From G963422445 sp963422445 (GTDB lineage Bacteria > Pseudomonadota > Alphaproteobacteria > Thalassobaculales > Thalassobaculaceae): a stretch of DNA of 64,000 nucleotides. This document shows positions 17,819-26,470 of this stretch, piece after piece (positions within the stretch are counted from its first letter, which is position 1; every line of letters begins with the position of its first letter). A program made the position numbers and the translations under genes. The notes beneath the pieces are model-generated. The model saw only the letters and a program-made list of their open reading frames with translations. It was not told where the DNA came from and did no database searches. The stretch is from positions 62,001 through 126,000 of the forward strand of contig CAXXOV010000001.1 of NCBI GenBank assembly GCA_963422445.2. Direction: 5' to 3'.

Positions 17819-18829
17819 TCAACCGCCGGCCTTTGCCGCCTCGGCAACCCAGCTGTCATATCTCGCCTTATTAGCCTTGACCCAATCGCTCGCAATCTCC
17901 TTCAGCTTGGCCGGCTCCTTGCTCTCGTTGTTCATGCGAAGCATGGCCGCCGCAAGCTCGTCGATCGGAAATCGGAACAGTTCGAAAAACTTCGCCGCAG
18001 CCGGATGCGCTTCTGCCCAGTCCCTGTTCGCAAGAACATAGTTCTTGTTCGCCACAAAACCGGGATTGGTGCCGTCCGGGAGCGACGTGTCCTTTTCGGC
18101 CCGCTCGCCGGGCAAGGCCGTGAACGGAACGCTCAGCTGCGTGACGTCGATGCCCGGACGTAGGACCGCAACGATCCAGTTGGGCATCCAAGTATAGTAG
18201 AAGATCGGCTTGCCCTCCTTGAAACGCGCGATCGTATCGGCCATGAGGGCGAAATACTGTCCCCTGTCGTGATTGACCGTCCCACGCATCTTGTAAGCAT
18301 CCATGTGATGCTCGATCACGCGTTCGCAACCCCAGCCGGGATTGCAGCCGGTCAGGTTCGCCTTGCCGTCTCCGTCGGAATCGAACAACTTGCGGATTGC
18401 CGGATCCTCCATTTGCTCCAGATTCGTGATGCCGTACTTGTCGGCAGTCTTCTTGTCGACGAAATACCCCTGCACGGCGTTCTCGTACATCGGCCCCAAG
18501 CGAACGAGAGACGCGTCACCGCCCGACTTGTTGTAATAGGCCAGATGTAGTGGATCCCAGTGCAGCGCCGTCCAGTCGGCATCACCCTGGCCAATGCTCA
18601 GGTGAATCGTCGGGTAAGTGCCGATCTGCATTTCTCCAATTTCGTAGCCGAGCTTGCGCAAACCGACAAACAGTGCCTCATACATTAACTGGTGGTCCGG
18701 GCGTCCCACGCCCATCGGATTGACGGTAATGCCCTTGCCGGGCTCGGCAGCATCGGCGGGCGCAGAGAACGGCAAGGCCGTCAAGAGTCCGAGTGCCAGA
18801 ACCGTCGCGGATTTCAAAAGCCATTTCAT
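17819..18829 (-). CDS. proX: Glycine betaine-type ABC transporter substrate-binding protein (ProX-like)
   Basis: 336 residues with a signal peptide of about 28 (positively charged start MKWLLK, hydrophobic core, then PADAAEP). The mature part aligns well from memory with E. coli ProX. The three Trp that cage a quaternary ammonium group are present as Trp91 (WDPLH), Trp166 (CNPGWGCE) and Trp214 (YYTWMPNW), and the Cys162/Cys168 pair that forms ProX's disulfide is also there. The ligand should therefore be a betaine-like compound. A 124-base gap separates it from the permease upstream, enough for its own promoter. Confidence 0.85.
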   Translation of the reverse strand: MKWLLKSATVLALGLLTALPFSAPADAAEPGKGITVNPMGVGRPDHQLMYEALFVGLRKLGYEIGEMQIGTYPTIHLSIGQGDADWTALHWDPLHLAYYNKSGGDASLVRLGPMYENAVQGYFVDKKTADKYGITNLEQMEDPAIRKLFDSDGDGKANLTGCNPGWGCERVIEHHMDAYKMRGTVNHDRGQYFALMADTIARFKEGKPIFYYTWMPNWIVAVLRPGIDVTQLSVPFTALPGERAEKDTSLPDGTNPGFVANKNYVLANRDWAEAHPAAAKFFELFRFPIDELAAAMLRMNNESKEPAKLKEIASDWVKANKARYDSWVAEAAKAGG

Positions 18830-18953
18830 GAGTTTGGCTCCTTCCCCATCGCGTTTGCGGCCCTTACCTGTGCGGGTTGGGCCAGTACACGATGATACAC
18901 CGACCCACGGTGGACAGGGAACCGTCTGAATCGTTACACATCGTAAGCAGAGG

Positions 18954-19907
18954 TTACGCTTGGCCGAGCCGTCCGCGAGATGTCAGACGATACAGCAGAC
19001 GCCTGATCATGCCGACCGGGCCCATGTCGATGAAATCGATTTGCCCCCGGTCCCTGCGCGTGCGACCGAATCCCTGCGTGATGCGATCGACAACGATAGC
19101 GAGCATGACGATACCGAACCCGCCGGTTGCGGCTCCGGCCATGTCAAGCTGGCCAATACCGATCAGCACCAGACGCCCCAAGCCTGCCACGGATATCATG
19201 GAGGCCACGACGCTCATCGCAAGAGAGAACATCACCGTCTGGTTGAGACCGGCCATGATGGTCGGCCGCGCCAGCGGGAGTTCGATCTTCACCAGGATCT
19301 GCAGCGGGGAACTGCCGAACGCGTGTCCGGCCTCGACCAGATCCTTGCGAACTTCGCGCAGACCGAGATTCGTCAGGCGGATCAAGGGCGGAGACGCATA
19401 GAACGCGGTGATGATGACGCCCGGAACATTGCCGATCCCGAACAGCACGATGACCGGAACGAGGTAGACGAAGGCTGGGATTGTCTGCATGAAGTCGACC
19501 ACTGGACGGAGCAGACTCCAGAACCGGTCGCTCTTTGCCGCCAGTATGCCGAGCGGAACGCTGAAAACCACGGCAAGCAGTACCGCGGTGATCAGCACGG
19601 CGAGGCTCGTCATGGCTGGTGTCCATGCACCAATCAGACCGATGAAGGACATGGCGAAGATCGTCAGATAGGCGGTGCGATGCCCGGCAACCTGCCAAGC
19701 CAACAGCACGAGCACGCCGATTGTCACGGTTGGAGGTGTTGCCCGCAGTCCGCGTTCGAGGCCTTTCAGGAAGATCTTGATCGGCTTCTTTATCGCCTGG
19801 AATACGTCCCGAAAATTCTCCGCCGTCCAGTCCATGGCGGCGGAAACCCAGACGTCGAACGGAAAGCTGAGAACGGAGAAGATGTCGAAATTGCCGGTAT
19901 CTGCCAT
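18954..19907 (-). CDS. proW: Betaine-type ABC transporter permease (ProW paralogue 1)
   Basis: A 317-residue inner-membrane permease. It has an N-terminal membrane-peripheral segment (SFPFDVWVSAAMDWTAENF), then about six hydrophobic helices. The coupling motif facing the ATPase is EAGHAFGSSPLQILVKIELP. It is a close paralogue of the next gene, starting two bases after that gene's stop. Two different permeases probably form a heterodimer, whereas most ProVWX systems use one ProW. Confidence 0.85.
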   Translation of the reverse strand: MADTGNFDIFSVLSFPFDVWVSAAMDWTAENFRDVFQAIKKPIKIFLKGLERGLRATPPTVTIGVLVLLAWQVAGHRTAYLTIFAMSFIGLIGAWTPAMTSLAVLITAVLLAVVFSVPLGILAAKSDRFWSLLRPVVDFMQTIPAFVYLVPVIVLFGIGNVPGVIITAFYASPPLIRLTNLGLREVRKDLVEAGHAFGSSPLQILVKIELPLARPTIMAGLNQTVMFSLAMSVVASMISVAGLGRLVLIGIGQLDMAGAATGGFGIVMLAIVVDRITQGFGRTRRDRGQIDFIDMGPVGMIRRLLYRLTSRGRLGQA

Positions 19908-19909
19908 CG

Positions 19910-20836
19910 TCAGCGTCCCGGGACAAGGCGCCCGACGAGCGTGGCGAGAGATGTGTCATACCAGGCCCGCGCCCGTCTTTGGCGGGCTGACAAACCGAAA
20001 CCTTGCGTTATCCGATCGACGACGATCGCCAGCAACACGATGCCCATCCCGCCGACCGCGGCAGCGCCCACGTCTAGCCGGCCGATGCCGGCGAGCACCG
20101 TCCGGCCCAGTCCGGCGACCGATATCATCGAAGCGATGACCGTCATGTTCAGTGACAGCATCACGCACTGGTTCACGCCAGCCAGGATAGTCGGCCGCGC
20201 CAATGGCAGTTCGACCTTGAAGAGCAATTGCAGTGGGCTGCTGCCGAATGCGTCAGCCGCCTCGACGAGGTCGTGCCGAACCGTGCGAATGCCAAGATTG
20301 GTCAGCCGGATCAGTGGCGATATGGCATAGAAACAGGTCACGATTATGCCGGGAATGTTGCCAATACCGAACAGCATCGCCACCGGCACCAGATAGACAA
20401 ATGACGGAATGGTCTGCATGAAATCGAGAACGGGCCGCAGCACGGCCCAGAAGCGATTGTTCTTGGCCGCGAGGATACCCACCGGAAGGCCGATAATCGC
20501 GCACAGTGCCAGAGCGGTAAACACGATCGATATCGTCGTCATGGCATCGGCCCAGGCGCCGATCGAGCCAATAACGATGAAGCCGAGGACCGCCAGAACG
20601 GCTCCACGCAAACCAATGCTCAGCCAGGAGATCAGAAAGACGAGACCAAGACCGACAAGCGGCGATGAGTTGCGCAGTCCGTCCTCGAAGAAGCGGAACA
20701 GCAACTGAATTGGCTGTTTGATGGTCAACAGCGGGCCCCGAAAGACCGACACGGTCCAATCCAGTGCGATCTGGACCCAGAGCCCGAAGGGAATCTGGAT
20801 ATACTTGAACGGATCCAGAAAGATGTCCCATTCCAT
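19910..20836 (-). CDS. proW: Betaine-type ABC transporter permease (ProW paralogue 2)
   Basis: 308 residues with the same plan as its neighbour: DWTVSVFRGPLLTIKQP at the N-terminus, then membrane helices with FMQTIPSFVYLVPVAMLFGI and the coupling loop EAADAFGSSPLQLLFKVELP. It begins 12 bases after the ATPase gene and is followed two bases later by the second permease, so all three should be translated as a unit. Confidence 0.85.
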   Translation of the reverse strand: MEWDIFLDPFKYIQIPFGLWVQIALDWTVSVFRGPLLTIKQPIQLLFRFFEDGLRNSSPLVGLGLVFLISWLSIGLRGAVLAVLGFIVIGSIGAWADAMTTISIVFTALALCAIIGLPVGILAAKNNRFWAVLRPVLDFMQTIPSFVYLVPVAMLFGIGNIPGIIVTCFYAISPLIRLTNLGIRTVRHDLVEAADAFGSSPLQLLFKVELPLARPTILAGVNQCVMLSLNMTVIASMISVAGLGRTVLAGIGRLDVGAAAVGGMGIVLLAIVVDRITQGFGLSARQRRARAWYDTSLATLVGRLVPGR

Positions 20837-20848
20837 GGTCGGACCCCG

Positions 20849-21907
20849 TCAGGCCAGTTCTTTCGTCAGGTCCCGGCGCACGACGTCAATGATCGAGGTT
20901 GGCGTTACCACGCCAAGCACCCCGTCCCTACCGTCGACGGCAACCTCCAACGCCCCCTCCTGAAAGCGGACCAAGACCTCCCGAATATTCGCGTCGGCGG
21001 GCACGCCGGCGTCGGCGCTGTTGACGGTTGCTCCGGCATCAAGCACATCGGCAGCCGTCAGGAAGCCCAGGGTTGGCATGCTGGAAACGAATCTGGCGAC
21101 ATACTCGCCCTCGGGCCGGGTCACAATCTCTTCGGGCCGGCCCTGCTGCACGATTTCGCCGTCCTTCATGATCGCCACGCGGTGACCCATGCGCACCGCC
21201 TCGTCGAGATCATGGGTTATGAACAGGGTCGTCTTGTCCATCGTTGCCGAAAGCTCCAGGAACTCGTCCTGCAGCTCACGCCGGATCAAGGGATCAAGCG
21301 CGCTGAACGGCTCGTCCATCAGCAGGATCTTCGGATTGGCGGCAAGCGCTCGTGCCAGACCGACACGTTGCTGCATGCCGCCGGACAGTTCATCCGGATA
21401 GCGGTTCTGCCATCCCGACAACTTGACCATGTTGAGCGCCTCGTCCGCGGCCTCGTAACGATCCGCCTTCGGGACCTTGCGGACCTCGAGCCCGTAGGCC
21501 ACGTTGTCCCGAATCGTTCGATGCGGCCAGAGTGCCATGTGCTGGAAGACCATGCCGATCGTGAGTGAGCGCAACACGCGGAGATTTTTCGAAGGCAGAT
21601 CGTTGATCCGCTCGCCTTCGACGAAAATGTCGCCGGCAGTTGGCTCGATCAGCCTGTTGATGTGCCGGATCAGCGTGGATTTACCGCTCCCCGAAAGGCC
21701 CATGATGCAGAAGATCTCACCGTGCGCGACCGAGAAGCTCGCGTCCGCCACACCGACCACACAGCCGAACTGCGCGAAGATTTCGTCCTTGTCGGCCCCA
21801 TGATCACGGGCCGCGACCAGGGCCTCCCCATCGCGGTCCCCGTAGATTTTCCACAACTCACGGCATTCTACCGCCGTACCGGACCGGTTCGCCGCAGTGT
21901 CATTCAT
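20849..21907 (-). CDS. proV: Betaine-type ABC transporter ATPase (ProV-like)
   Basis: 352 residues starting MNDTAANRSG, with a GGAGAGG ribosome binding site in front; the open frame to 21946 is longer than needed. Walker A is GLSGSGKST, the signature is LSGGMQQRVGLARAL, Walker B is ILLMDEPFSALDP and the switch His is in FITHDLDEA. The pre-P-loop insertion around GADKDEIFAQFGCVVGVADA is typical of the ProV/OpuA class. The C-terminus resembles a CBS-type region (GVLGVVTPTSIIDVVRR), which in OpuA-type transporters senses ionic strength. First gene of the operon. Confidence 0.9.
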   Translation of the reverse strand: MNDTAANRSGTAVECRELWKIYGDRDGEALVAARDHGADKDEIFAQFGCVVGVADASFSVAHGEIFCIMGLSGSGKSTLIRHINRLIEPTAGDIFVEGERINDLPSKNLRVLRSLTIGMVFQHMALWPHRTIRDNVAYGLEVRKVPKADRYEAADEALNMVKLSGWQNRYPDELSGGMQQRVGLARALAANPKILLMDEPFSALDPLIRRELQDEFLELSATMDKTTLFITHDLDEAVRMGHRVAIMKDGEIVQQGRPEEIVTRPEGEYVARFVSSMPTLGFLTAADVLDAGATVNSADAGVPADANIREVLVRFQEGALEVAVDGRDGVLGVVTPTSIIDVVRRDLTKELA

Positions 21908-21984
21908 GATGCCTCTCCAGATAGAGCCAGCGAAAAACCATATCACCCCCTGTCACGAAGAATTCCCTCAATGCCTTGCATAGT

Positions 21985-21999
21985 GTAACGTGAGGTTAC
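21985..21999. promoter_or_regulatory. Candidate LysR-type operator
   Basis: The 138-base divergent gap between proV and the LysR gene contains the perfect interrupted palindrome GTAAC-GTGAG-GTTAC. A dyad like this between a LysR gene and its divergent target is the classical binding arrangement. Related half-sites (GTTAC, GTAAG, GGTTAC) recur at 18933-18957 in front of proX. Confidence 0.45.
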
Positions 22000-22045
22000 G
22001 TGAACGACCATCCACCGGCACGTTTCGACATCCGGGAGCGAAACA

Positions 22046-22963
22046 TTGCCCGCGCCATCGGCAAAACTTCCTTCCGCTCGGGCCCTGGTCGCATTCGAGG
22101 CAGCGGGCCGGCATGGCAATTTTACCCGGGCCGGTGAAGAACTCTCGGTGACCCGTGTCGCCATCAGCCGGCAGGTCAAGTCACTGGAAAATCACCTTGG
22201 CATCGCCCTGTTTCATCGTGAACCCCGCGGATTGCGATTGACGGCGAGCGGCGAACGTCTTTTCGGCGCCGTTAACACTGCGTTTTCCAGCATACTTCAG
22301 GTCACCGAAGGGCTGAGGCGACGGCCATCGGATAATCGTATCACGATTTCGACCACGCCTGCGGTTTCGATCTATCTCCTGATGCCGCGTATCGGACGAT
22401 TTCGCACGTTGCATCCTGATGTCGATTTCCGGATCGAGAGCACCCTCGCCATGTCGGACATGGTCCGTGACGGCATAAACTTGGCGATCCGTTACGGATC
22501 GGGCGCCTGGCCGGGAACCCATACCGAACTTCTCGATCATCAACTGGTGATACCGACCTGCAAACACGACTATTTCGACGGGAGGACAGGGCCGCGTCGT
22601 CCTGAAGATCTCCTGAACGAGAATCTGTTGCATCTCGAGACCGCTTACGACCCCGGTCACACTTGGCCGGTCTGGTTTCGCGAGCATGGCGTGGCATACA
22701 GCGAGAACCATCGCCAAACGCGATTCACCGACTATGCCAACCTGATTCAGGCTCTGCTCGACGGCCAGGGCATCGGGTTGGTCGGTCCTCCGTTAACGCA
22801 ACGATTCTATGATGATGGAACACTTGTTATCGCTTTGGACTGTCCGCCGGTGCGCCTTCAGGGTTTTCATCTCGCCTGGCCGTCGGACGTCCCGCCGTCC
22901 CGGCCTGTTTGCGCGTTCATGGACTGGATAAGGTCCGAAATCCGGCAATCCGGCATCGTATGA
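22046..22963 (+). CDS. LysR-family transcriptional regulator (GcvA-like)
   Basis: 305 residues from a TTG start (GGGAG sits upstream). The winged helix-turn-helix covers residues 10-65 (FTRAGEELSVTRVAISRQVKSL, here FTRAGEELSVTR and VAISRQVKSL). The effector domain contains the GcvA-type PTCKHDYFDGRTGP. It faces the ABC-transporter/oxygenase operon and is its likely regulator, with the imported amine or a breakdown product as the expected effector (inference). Confidence 0.85.
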   Translation: MPAPSAKLPSARALVAFEAAGRHGNFTRAGEELSVTRVAISRQVKSLENHLGIALFHREPRGLRLTASGERLFGAVNTAFSSILQVTEGLRRRPSDNRITISTTPAVSIYLLMPRIGRFRTLHPDVDFRIESTLAMSDMVRDGINLAIRYGSGAWPGTHTELLDHQLVIPTCKHDYFDGRTGPRRPEDLLNENLLHLETAYDPGHTWPVWFREHGVAYSENHRQTRFTDYANLIQALLDGQGIGLVGPPLTQRFYDDGTLVIALDCPPVRLQGFHLAWPSDVPPSRPVCAFMDWIRSEIRQSGIV

Positions 22964-23317
22964 AGACACGGCCCGGGCGGCGCAGCATGTTCCCGGCGTG
23001 GGTGCAGGACCGGACCGTCTCCGGGATCTCTACCGAAAACGGACAGGCTGCAAGAACAAAGCAAACCCCGATGGCCACGACGCCCCGCCGTTCGATCTGG
23101 CGGATATGGACCCCGAATCGATATCGAACAGCTCTGTCCTGTGCAAACCATTCCTGACATACGGGCGGCTGCACATTTCGCAGACCCGCAGCTTGTCATT
23201 CACTCCTTTCGATATAGTCACATTTACGGGTTGACGCAAGCCCCGTCCCGCGCCCAACTTCCCTATGCGATTTCTCGGGTTCCAGACGAAACCCGCCGCG
23301 CCAGGGCCACCCGTCAT
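22964..23317. other. Intergenic between convergent genes
   Basis: The stretch lies between the 3' ends of the LysR gene and of the ATPase gene choV. The open frames are shadows without family resemblance. I found no tRNA, repeat or clear terminator. Confidence 0.5.
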
Positions 23318-24499
23318 TCAGGCCGAACCCTGACGCAGAAGTCCCCGATAGATCTCGTCATCGCCGATGACCCCTATAAGCCTGCCGTCCTCCAGAAATA
23401 ACACCGGCGCGCCAGTCCGGTGACGGATCCTGATAGCCGTGCGCATGCGGATGTCCGGGGATGCCGTGACCAGAAATCCAGGTGACAGGTTCGCGACATC
23501 GTCGTCATTTGTGTAGGCCGTAAACACGGCTGGCCGGTCGCCGACGGACGCCGATGCGATGCTGCCGTCGGGCGCAAGCCGTAACCGGTTGCGGCCGGAC
23601 CAGTCGAGGAGCAGATCCTTCCCGTCACGATCGAGCCGGTCGACCGGGGTCATCAGCGAATGGCCACGCAAGACATTGGTCGTGTTGAGATGGGCCACGA
23701 ACTCGGCCACATAGTCACTCGCCGGATCGAGGATGATCGCTTCCGGCTCGCCATACTGAACGATATGTCCGGCTTCCATGATCGCGATGTGGTTTCCGAG
23801 TTTCATCGCCTCGTCGAGATCATGACTGACAAAGACGATGGTCTTGTTCAGCGTTTTCTGCAGGTCGAGAAGCTCGTCCTGAAGATGATCACGGATCAGG
23901 GGATCAAGCGCCGAGAACGGTTCGTCCATCAACAGGATATCGGCATCGGTGGCGAATGCCCGGGCCAGTCCGACCCGTTGCTGCATGCCACCGGACAACT
24001 GATGGACATATTTGTCGGACCATCGTTCAAGTTCGACCAGACGCAGCTTTTCGGCAACCACAACATCGCGTTCCACCTCCGGAACGCCCCGCAGTTCCAG
24101 CCCCAGTGCGACATTCTCGTGCACCGTCCGCCAGGGGAACAGCGCGAACTGCTGGAATACCATCGAAATCCGGTGTATCCGCAGGCGTCGCAAGGTCGCG
24201 GACTCACAGTGCGCGACATCGATCCGGGCGTCGCCGTCCTCCACCAGAACCTGACCACGCGCGACCTTGTTGAGCCCGTTGATCGCCCTCAGCAGGGTGG
24301 ATTTGCCGGAGCCGGACAGCCCCATCAGGACACAGATCTCGCCCCTCCGGATTGTCAATGATGCCCCCGCGACACCGATGACCGAACCGGTTTCGATGCA
24401 GATCTCGTCGCGATGCCGGCCATCGTCAAGTAATCGAAGCGCCGTTCTTTCGTCGCCGCCGAAGACGATATCGACAGCCTTGATATCGACGGCGTGAAT
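23318..24499 (-). CDS. choV: Choline ABC transporter ATPase (ChoV), non-standard start
   Basis: Walker A GLSGSGKST, signature LSGGMQQRVGLARAF, Walker B ILLMDEPFSALDP, His switch FVSHDLDEA; a C-terminal CBS-like segment (GRLIGVIGDDEI) follows. The conserved N-terminal part (AVDIKAVDIVFGGDERTALR, then EICIETGSVIGVAGAS) lies upstream of the first usable start, a TTG at 24358. That part is required to match ChoV length. In its frame there is no ATG, GTG or TTG back to the choW stop at 24505-24503, and choW is in the same frame. I therefore place the start at an ATT (24499), with a GGGGA about 8 bases before it. Read-through from choW is the alternative. Confidence 0.75.
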   Translation of the reverse strand: MHAVDIKAVDIVFGGDERTALRLLDDGRHRDEICIETGSVIGVAGASLTIRRGEICVLMGLSGSGKSTLLRAINGLNKVARGQVLVEDGDARIDVAHCESATLRRLRIHRISMVFQQFALFPWRTVHENVALGLELRGVPEVERDVVVAEKLRLVELERWSDKYVHQLSGGMQQRVGLARAFATDADILLMDEPFSALDPLIRDHLQDELLDLQKTLNKTIVFVSHDLDEAMKLGNHIAIMEAGHIVQYGEPEAIILDPASDYVAEFVAHLNTTNVLRGHSLMTPVDRLDRDGKDLLLDWSGRNRLRLAPDGSIASASVGDRPAVFTAYTNDDDVANLSPGFLVTASPDIRMRTAIRIRHRTGAPVLFLEDGRLIGVIGDDEIYRGLLRQGSA

Positions 24500-24502
24500 G
24501 AC

Positions 24503-25348
24503 TCAGGTCCCCGAAGCACCGCCCGGCCGCTTGCAAACCCGGTCGAGCAGGATGGCGACAATGACAATGGCGAGGCCGGCCTCGAACCCCTTGCCGATAT
24601 TGACGGTGTTGAGGGCCCTGAGAACCGGCACGCCCAGCCCCGGCGCCCCGACCATCGCGGCGATCACGACCATCGACAGGCACAGCATGATGCACTGCGT
24701 CACGCCCGCCATGATCGCCGGCATCGCATGCGGCAACTCGACCTTCCACATCAACTGCGACCGGGTGGCGCCAAACGCCTCGCCAGCCTCGATCAGGGTT
24801 TTCGGCACGCTCGAGATTCCGAGATAGGTCAGGCGGATTGGCGCCGGTATTGCGAATACCACCGTCGAGATCAGGCCTGGCACGACGCCAAGGCCGAACA
24901 TGATCATCGTCGGGATCAGGTAGACGAAGGTCGGAATCGTCTGCATCAGATCGAGGACCGGCCGCACGAAATTGTAAAGCCACGGGCGATGGGCAATGGC
25001 AATCCCGACCGGAACGCCAACCATCACGCACATCAGCGTGGCGAACATGATGAGGGCTAGAGTCTGGATCGTCTCCTGCCAGTATCCAAGATTGATCACC
25101 AGGATCAAAGGCAGGATCACCATGGCGACCAAACGCCAGGACCGATGGAGCAGGTAGGCAATGCCGGCGAAAATGACCACCAGCAGCAAGGGCGGCACGG
25201 CCAGCATGACATCGGTCAGGCCCTCGATCATGAATTCCAGCGCCACTGACAGGATGTCGAAGAACCCGGCGCCGTATTCCAGAATGAAATCAACGAATTG
25301 CCTGATCCAGTGGCCCAGCGGGATCTTGTGTTCGGTCACCCAGTCCAT
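24503..25348 (-). CDS. choW: Choline ABC transporter permease (ChoW)
   Basis: A 281-residue permease of the betaine/choline class. It has the N-terminal peripheral segment (MDWVTEHKIPLGHWIRQFVD), about six membrane helices including VLDLMQTIPTFVYLIPTMI, and the coupling loop EAGEAFGATRSQLMWKVELP. It ends in the same frame as choV, separated by a single TGA. The binding-protein gene lies about 70 bases upstream. Confidence 0.85.
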   Translation of the reverse strand: MDWVTEHKIPLGHWIRQFVDFILEYGAGFFDILSVALEFMIEGLTDVMLAVPPLLLVVIFAGIAYLLHRSWRLVAMVILPLILVINLGYWQETIQTLALIMFATLMCVMVGVPVGIAIAHRPWLYNFVRPVLDLMQTIPTFVYLIPTMIMFGLGVVPGLISTVVFAIPAPIRLTYLGISSVPKTLIEAGEAFGATRSQLMWKVELPHAMPAIMAGVTQCIMLCLSMVVIAAMVGAPGLGVPVLRALNTVNIGKGFEAGLAIVIVAILLDRVCKRPGGASGT

Positions 25349-25420
25349 TCAGGGACTCCCGTATCGTGACCCCGCGTTCCGGGAGCCGATCATCGCAACC
25401 CTGTATCCTGGCTCCGGGCG

Positions 25421-26359
25421 TCAGCCTCCGAGATGCTCCGTCACGGCCGCCAGCCCATCGCCGCCGTCGAATGTGGTGACGCCGTCGAGCCAGCCGGTGA
25501 ACACCTCCGGGTGAATCCGCAGCCACGCGGCTGCGGCCGCCTTGGGCTCTTCGCCGTCATTCAGGATCGCGCCCATGATCTCGTTCTCCATGGTCAGCGA
25601 GAAGGTCACGTTCTTCAGAAAGCGCCCGACATTCGGGCATTCGCCAGCATACCCCCTGCGGATATTCGTGAAAACTTCGGCACCGCCGAAATCCGGTCCG
25701 AACCAATCATCGCCATCCGCCAGATAGACGAGATCGAAATTGGCGTTCATCGGGTGCGGTTCCCAACCGAGAAACACCACCCATTCGTTGCGGCGTTCGG
25801 CTCGCGCGACCTGGGCGAGCATGCCCTGTTCGCTGGATTCGACGACTTCGAAACCCTGCAGCCCAAAGGCGTTCTCATCGATCATCGACTGGATCAGCCG
25901 GTTTCCGTCATTGCCCGGCTCGATGCCGTAAATCTTGCCGTCGAGCTGTTCGCGGAAATTCGAGATATCTGCGAAACTCCGGATACCGCCGTCGGCAGCG
26001 GCGCGGTTGACGGCAAGCGTGTATTTCGCGCCAGTCAGGTTTCTGGTCAGCGTCTCGACACTGCCGTCCTCCCGGTAAGGCTTGATATCGGCTTCCATGG
26101 TCGGCATCCAGTTGCCGAGAAAGACATCGATATCGCCGTTCCTCAGGCTGGTATAGGTGATCGGAACCGACAGGACGGTGGCTGTCGGCGCATAGCCGAG
26201 GCCCTTGAGAACCACCGACGTGGCGGCTGTCGTCGTCGTGATGTCGGTCCAGCCAACATCCGAAAAAAGGACCTCCTTGCACGACGCAGGATCTGCGGCG
26301 TGAGCTACCGAAGCCATGAACAGGGCGCTCAACGCCCCTGCGAAAATGGTCTTCTTCAT
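25421..26359 (-). CDS. choX: Choline-binding periplasmic protein (ChoX)
   Basis: 312 residues starting MKKTIFAGALSALFMASVAH, a 21-residue signal peptide with cleavage near AHA-AD. The residues that bind choline in Sinorhizobium meliloti ChoX have counterparts at almost constant offset: Trp37 and Asp39 (GWTDI), Trp84 (LGNWMP), Tyr113 (AKYTLAV) and Trp200 (LGWEPHP). This supports choline as ligand better than sequence similarity alone would. First gene of choXWV and divergent from the choline dehydrogenase gene, 111 bases apart. Confidence 0.9.
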   Translation of the reverse strand: MKKTIFAGALSALFMASVAHAADPASCKEVLFSDVGWTDITTTTAATSVVLKGLGYAPTATVLSVPITYTSLRNGDIDVFLGNWMPTMEADIKPYREDGSVETLTRNLTGAKYTLAVNRAAADGGIRSFADISNFREQLDGKIYGIEPGNDGNRLIQSMIDENAFGLQGFEVVESSEQGMLAQVARAERRNEWVVFLGWEPHPMNANFDLVYLADGDDWFGPDFGGAEVFTNIRRGYAGECPNVGRFLKNVTFSLTMENEIMGAILNDGEEPKAAAAAWLRIHPEVFTGWLDGVTTFDGGDGLAAVTEHLGG

Positions 26360-26470
26360 GATCCCTCTCCATTGCATGACTTGCGGATTGCCAATCGCGC
26401 CATTCGACGGATCGAGTTTATATCCGATTGCGGTTGACGGTCGAATCCTAATTGCCGGATAGTTCGGACC

